Source: AWTP1-13 sp963775835
GTDB lineage: Bacteria; Pseudomonadota; Alphaproteobacteria; Rhizobiales; Hyphomicrobiaceae
Direction of reading: 5' to 3'
DNA length: 64,000 nucleotides
Assembly (NCBI GenBank): GCA_963775835.1
Contig: CAVZKV010000019.1
Coordinates: 62,001 to 126,000, forward strand
Below, piece by piece: positions 62,039 to 64,000 of this stretch (the first letter of the stretch is position 1; each line of letters starts with the position of its first letter). Both the position numbers and the translations under genes were made by a program. The notes beneath the pieces are model-generated. The model saw only the letters and a program-made list of their open reading frames with translations. It was not told the DNA's origin and made no database searches.

Positions 62039-63889
62039 CTATCCAGCGTCTTCGTACATGCTGTCGATCAGTGCCTTGTACTTCTCGTTCACGAACTTGC
62101 GCTTCAGCTTCATTGTTGGCGTCAGCTCGTCGTCCTCTGCCGTCAGCTGGTGCTCGATCAATCGGAACTTCTTGATCGTTTCGACCCTGGCGAAGCCCTG
62201 ATTGACCTTATCGATCTCCGACCAGATCAGGCCCTGCACCTCGCGCGCACGGCATAGCGATGCGAAGTCGGTGAATGGCACATTCGCATCCTGAGCATAC
62301 TTGGCCACGTTGTCGTAGTCGATCATCAGCACACACGTCAGATACTTGCGCTTCTCCCCGATCACGACCGCATCCGAGACGTAGGGCGAGAACTTCAGCT
62401 GGTTCTCCAGCTCGGACGGCGTGATGTTCTTGCCGCCGGCCGTGATGATGATGTCCTTCATGCGGTCAGTGATCTTCAGGTAACCCTCGTTGTCGACGAA
62501 CCCGACGTCTCCAGTATGCAGCCAACCGTCGCGAAGTGTCTCCGCGGTTTTCCCCGGCTGATTGTAGTAGCCCATGAAGACGTGCGGGCCGCGCAGGAGG
62601 ATCTCGCCTTCCGGTGAGATCTTGAGTTCGGTGCCGGGGGCAACCACACCCACGGTACCGAGCTTGATGCGTTCGGGCATACCGGTGGCCAACCCGCAAT
62701 TCTCAGTCTGCCCGTAGACCTCGCGCATGTCGATGCCCAGCGCGCGGTACCACTTTATGAGCTCGGGCGCGATTGGTGCGGCACCAGTGTAGGCGTAGCG
62801 GGCGCGGTGCATGCCGATGGCGCGTTTGATGTTGTCGAGGACGAGAAAGTCAGCGATGGCGTACATCAGCGCCAGGCCGGCCGATGGCTTGCGCGCCTCG
62901 AGCCTGCGCTCGGCGACCTTGAGGCCGATGCGCAGCGCCCAGGCGTATGCAACGCGGCCGATCCAAGTCGCCTCCTTCATGCGGATGGCAATGCCGGAAT
63001 AGAAGCGCTCCCAAATGCGCGGCACGGCGAAGAACAGTGTTGGGGCGACCTCGCGCACGTTGTCTGGCACCGTCTCGATGCGTTCGGCGAAATTGGCGAC
63101 TGCGCCCGAACGCAACGGCAGGAATACGGTGAAGGTGCGTTCCGCGACATGGCAAAGCGGCAGGAACGCCAGCTGCTCCCCGCCGTGCTGGAGCGGGATG
63201 AAAGAGTCGGAATTGCTGATCTGGAAAAGGACGTTGCGATGCGACAGCATCGCGCCCTTGGGCGGCCCCGTTGTGCCGGAGGTATAAACGAGCAGCGCCA
63301 GCTCATCGGCCTTGGAGCTGCCGATCAGTTTCGCCCATAAGCCGGGATTGGCCTCGTCGTAGACGCGGCCGAGCGCCAAGAGCGAGTCGAACGACAGTAC
63401 CTGCGGGTCGCTGAAGGTCGACAGCCCTTCGACGTCGAAGACGATCACCTTGCAGATGTGGGGACACCGCTCGCGCACCTCTAGGTACTTGTCGAGCTGC
63501 TCGTCGCTCTCGACGAACAGGAAGCGCGAACGGCTGTCGTTAAGGATGTACTCGACCTGCTTGGCCGCATCTGTGGGGTAGATGCCGTTCGAGACGCCGC
63601 CAGCGCCCATGACGCCCATGTCGGCGTAGAGCCACATCGGATTGGTCTCGGCGAGGATCGAGACGACCTCGCCCTGCTGCAGACCAAGGCTGACGAGACC
63701 AAGCCCCGTCCATTTGGCCGCCTCACCGTAGTCGCGCCACGAGGTGGCGCGCCAGATGCCCAGGCGCTTCTCGCGAAACGCCGTCTTGGTACCGCGCGCG
63801 CGCGTCTGATGATCGAACAGCTTGGGGATGGTGTCGCATCCCTCGACCTCAACGCTGCTGTCCGAGATTGCTCGCACGTCGATATCCAT
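62039..63889 (-). CDS. Long-chain acyl-CoA ligase (AMP-binding)
   Basis: A 616-residue adenylate-forming enzyme that activates a fatty or aryl acid to its CoA thioester with ATP. Motifs in order: LLVYTSGTTGPPKGAMLSHR (P-loop-like), LPLCHVAERTFTVFLPL, EVYGQTENCGLATG (adenine region), DGWLHTGDVGFVDNEGYLKI (ATP Asp) and DIIITAGGKNITPSELENQL (A10 hinge with Gly-Gly-Lys). The size and the HVAERT block match the FadD15/long-chain group (about 600 residues) more than short-chain ligases. The start has an aggagg site. The adjacent LivJ-type binding protein suggests the ligase acts on the imported compound. Cytoplasmic. Confidence 0.93.
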   Translation of the reverse strand: MDIDVRAISDSSVEVEGCDTIPKLFDHQTRARGTKTAFREKRLGIWRATSWRDYGEAAKWTGLGLVSLGLQQGEVVSILAETNPMWLYADMGVMGAGGVSNGIYPTDAAKQVEYILNDSRSRFLFVESDEQLDKYLEVRERCPHICKVIVFDVEGLSTFSDPQVLSFDSLLALGRVYDEANPGLWAKLIGSSKADELALLVYTSGTTGPPKGAMLSHRNVLFQISNSDSFIPLQHGGEQLAFLPLCHVAERTFTVFLPLRSGAVANFAERIETVPDNVREVAPTLFFAVPRIWERFYSGIAIRMKEATWIGRVAYAWALRIGLKVAERRLEARKPSAGLALMYAIADFLVLDNIKRAIGMHRARYAYTGAAPIAPELIKWYRALGIDMREVYGQTENCGLATGMPERIKLGTVGVVAPGTELKISPEGEILLRGPHVFMGYYNQPGKTAETLRDGWLHTGDVGFVDNEGYLKITDRMKDIIITAGGKNITPSELENQLKFSPYVSDAVVIGEKRKYLTCVLMIDYDNVAKYAQDANVPFTDFASLCRAREVQGLIWSEIDKVNQGFARVETIKKFRLIEHQLTAEDDELTPTMKLKRKFVNEKYKALIDSMYEDAG

Positions 63890-63944
63890 GCAGCCACCTC
63901 CTCGTTAGCCGCGTGCAATTGTAGGTCACTTGCCGGCTGTCCGG

Positions 63945-64000
63945 CTAGCGCCATGTCTTGCGCTTCTTCCAGCGGCGTTGCCCGCGGGCGCCGTGCTCCT
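63945..64000 (-). CDS. C-terminal tail of an upstream gene, cut by the window edge
   Basis: The minus-strand frame enters the window with EHGARGQRRWKKRKTWR and stops at 63945-63947. A basic, Trp-containing end like this is common in permease subunits of branched-chain ABC importers, which would suit the downstream ligase and binding protein. Only 18 codons are visible, so both the frame and the family are tentative. An alternative frame runs through into the ligase start. Confidence 0.35.
   Translation of the reverse strand, partial: EHGARGQRRWKKRKTWR

Noticed and set aside
61351..62175. 274-codon plus-strand frame over the binding protein and ligase
   Set aside because: Arg/His-rich antisense shadow spanning two real genes.
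1..64000. CRISPR arrays, tRNA or rRNA genes, intact insertion sequences
   Set aside because: Looked for regularly spaced repeats, tRNA-like T-arms and transposase motifs; none found. Only short tandem and dispersed repeats are present.
1..64000. Explaining every frame break as sequencing error
   Set aside because: The breaks concentrate in a subset of genes, some have four or more, one is a nonsense codon, and two genes also lack whole domains. Error may explain the single homopolymer breaks only.

Overview
The window looks like part of an alphaproteobacterial chromosome, most likely from the order Hyphomicrobiales (Bradyrhizobium/Xanthobacteraceae-like). This is an inference from high-GC codon use, a DUF6894-type gene, exported PRC-barrel proteins, many secreted TPR proteins, and the density of LysR regulators, amidohydrolases and ABC solute-binding proteins. 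I saw no rRNA, tRNA, CRISPR array, intact transposase or phage structural gene.

Layout. 0-14 kb: a broken tannase-family esterase, a secreted TPR-CHAT protein, a HAD phosphatase, an ECF-like sigma factor translationally coupled to a small unknown protein, a PCMT-like methyltransferase, PRC-barrel proteins (one frameshifted), a VOC protein, a frameshifted DUF6894 gene and a small TPR protein. 14-23 kb: OsmC; a 2-hydroxyacid dehydrogenase/MFS operon with a divergent XRE (MmyB-like) regulator; a dicarboxylate/amino-acid symporter followed by a solute-binding protein; an SMI1/KNR4-type protein with a frameshifted MGYxHYW protein. 23-30 kb: wreckage of a sensor kinase joined to a solute-binding-protein scrap, then a minus-strand group of Rieske protein, two amidohydrolase_2 proteins and a gamma-glutamyltransferase-like protein. 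30-42 kb: a long gene-poor stretch, a DUF4344 metallopeptidase, two overlapping TPR genes (one frameshifted twice), LysR, a decayed second SMI1/KNR4 gene, an exported methyltransferase, an iron-type alcohol dehydrogenase and a twice-frameshifted dienelactone-hydrolase-like gene. 42-54 kb: an S9 peptidase, a YcxB-like membrane protein, a large exported PDZ-WD40-caspase protein, a DUF533 protein, a cytochrome P450, a dead GNAT gene, a GST and a decayed ATP-dependent DNA ligase. 54-64 kb: small unknowns, a DUF4203-like membrane protein, a DUF1214 scrap, an SDR, a secreted unknown, a LivJ-type solute-binding protein, a long-chain acyl-CoA ligase and the tail of one more gene.

The strongest overall signal is decay. 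At least a dozen genes are interrupted by small indels or a stop, while about 37 kb of other coding sequence, including three genes of 1.9 to 3.4 kb, reads cleanly. Even sequencing error would not produce that pattern easily, so much of the decay is probably real. Two pairs of dispersed repeats were found: a direct pair at 44.2 and 53.5 kb around the caspase/P450 segment, and an inverted pair at 55.0 and 59.8 kb. The most interesting intact proteins are two exported clan-CD (caspase-like) proteins with different sensor scaffolds, TPR-CHAT and PDZ-WD40-caspase. Metabolic genes point to uptake and breakdown of organic acids, aromatic-type compounds and lipids, but no complete pathway is visible.
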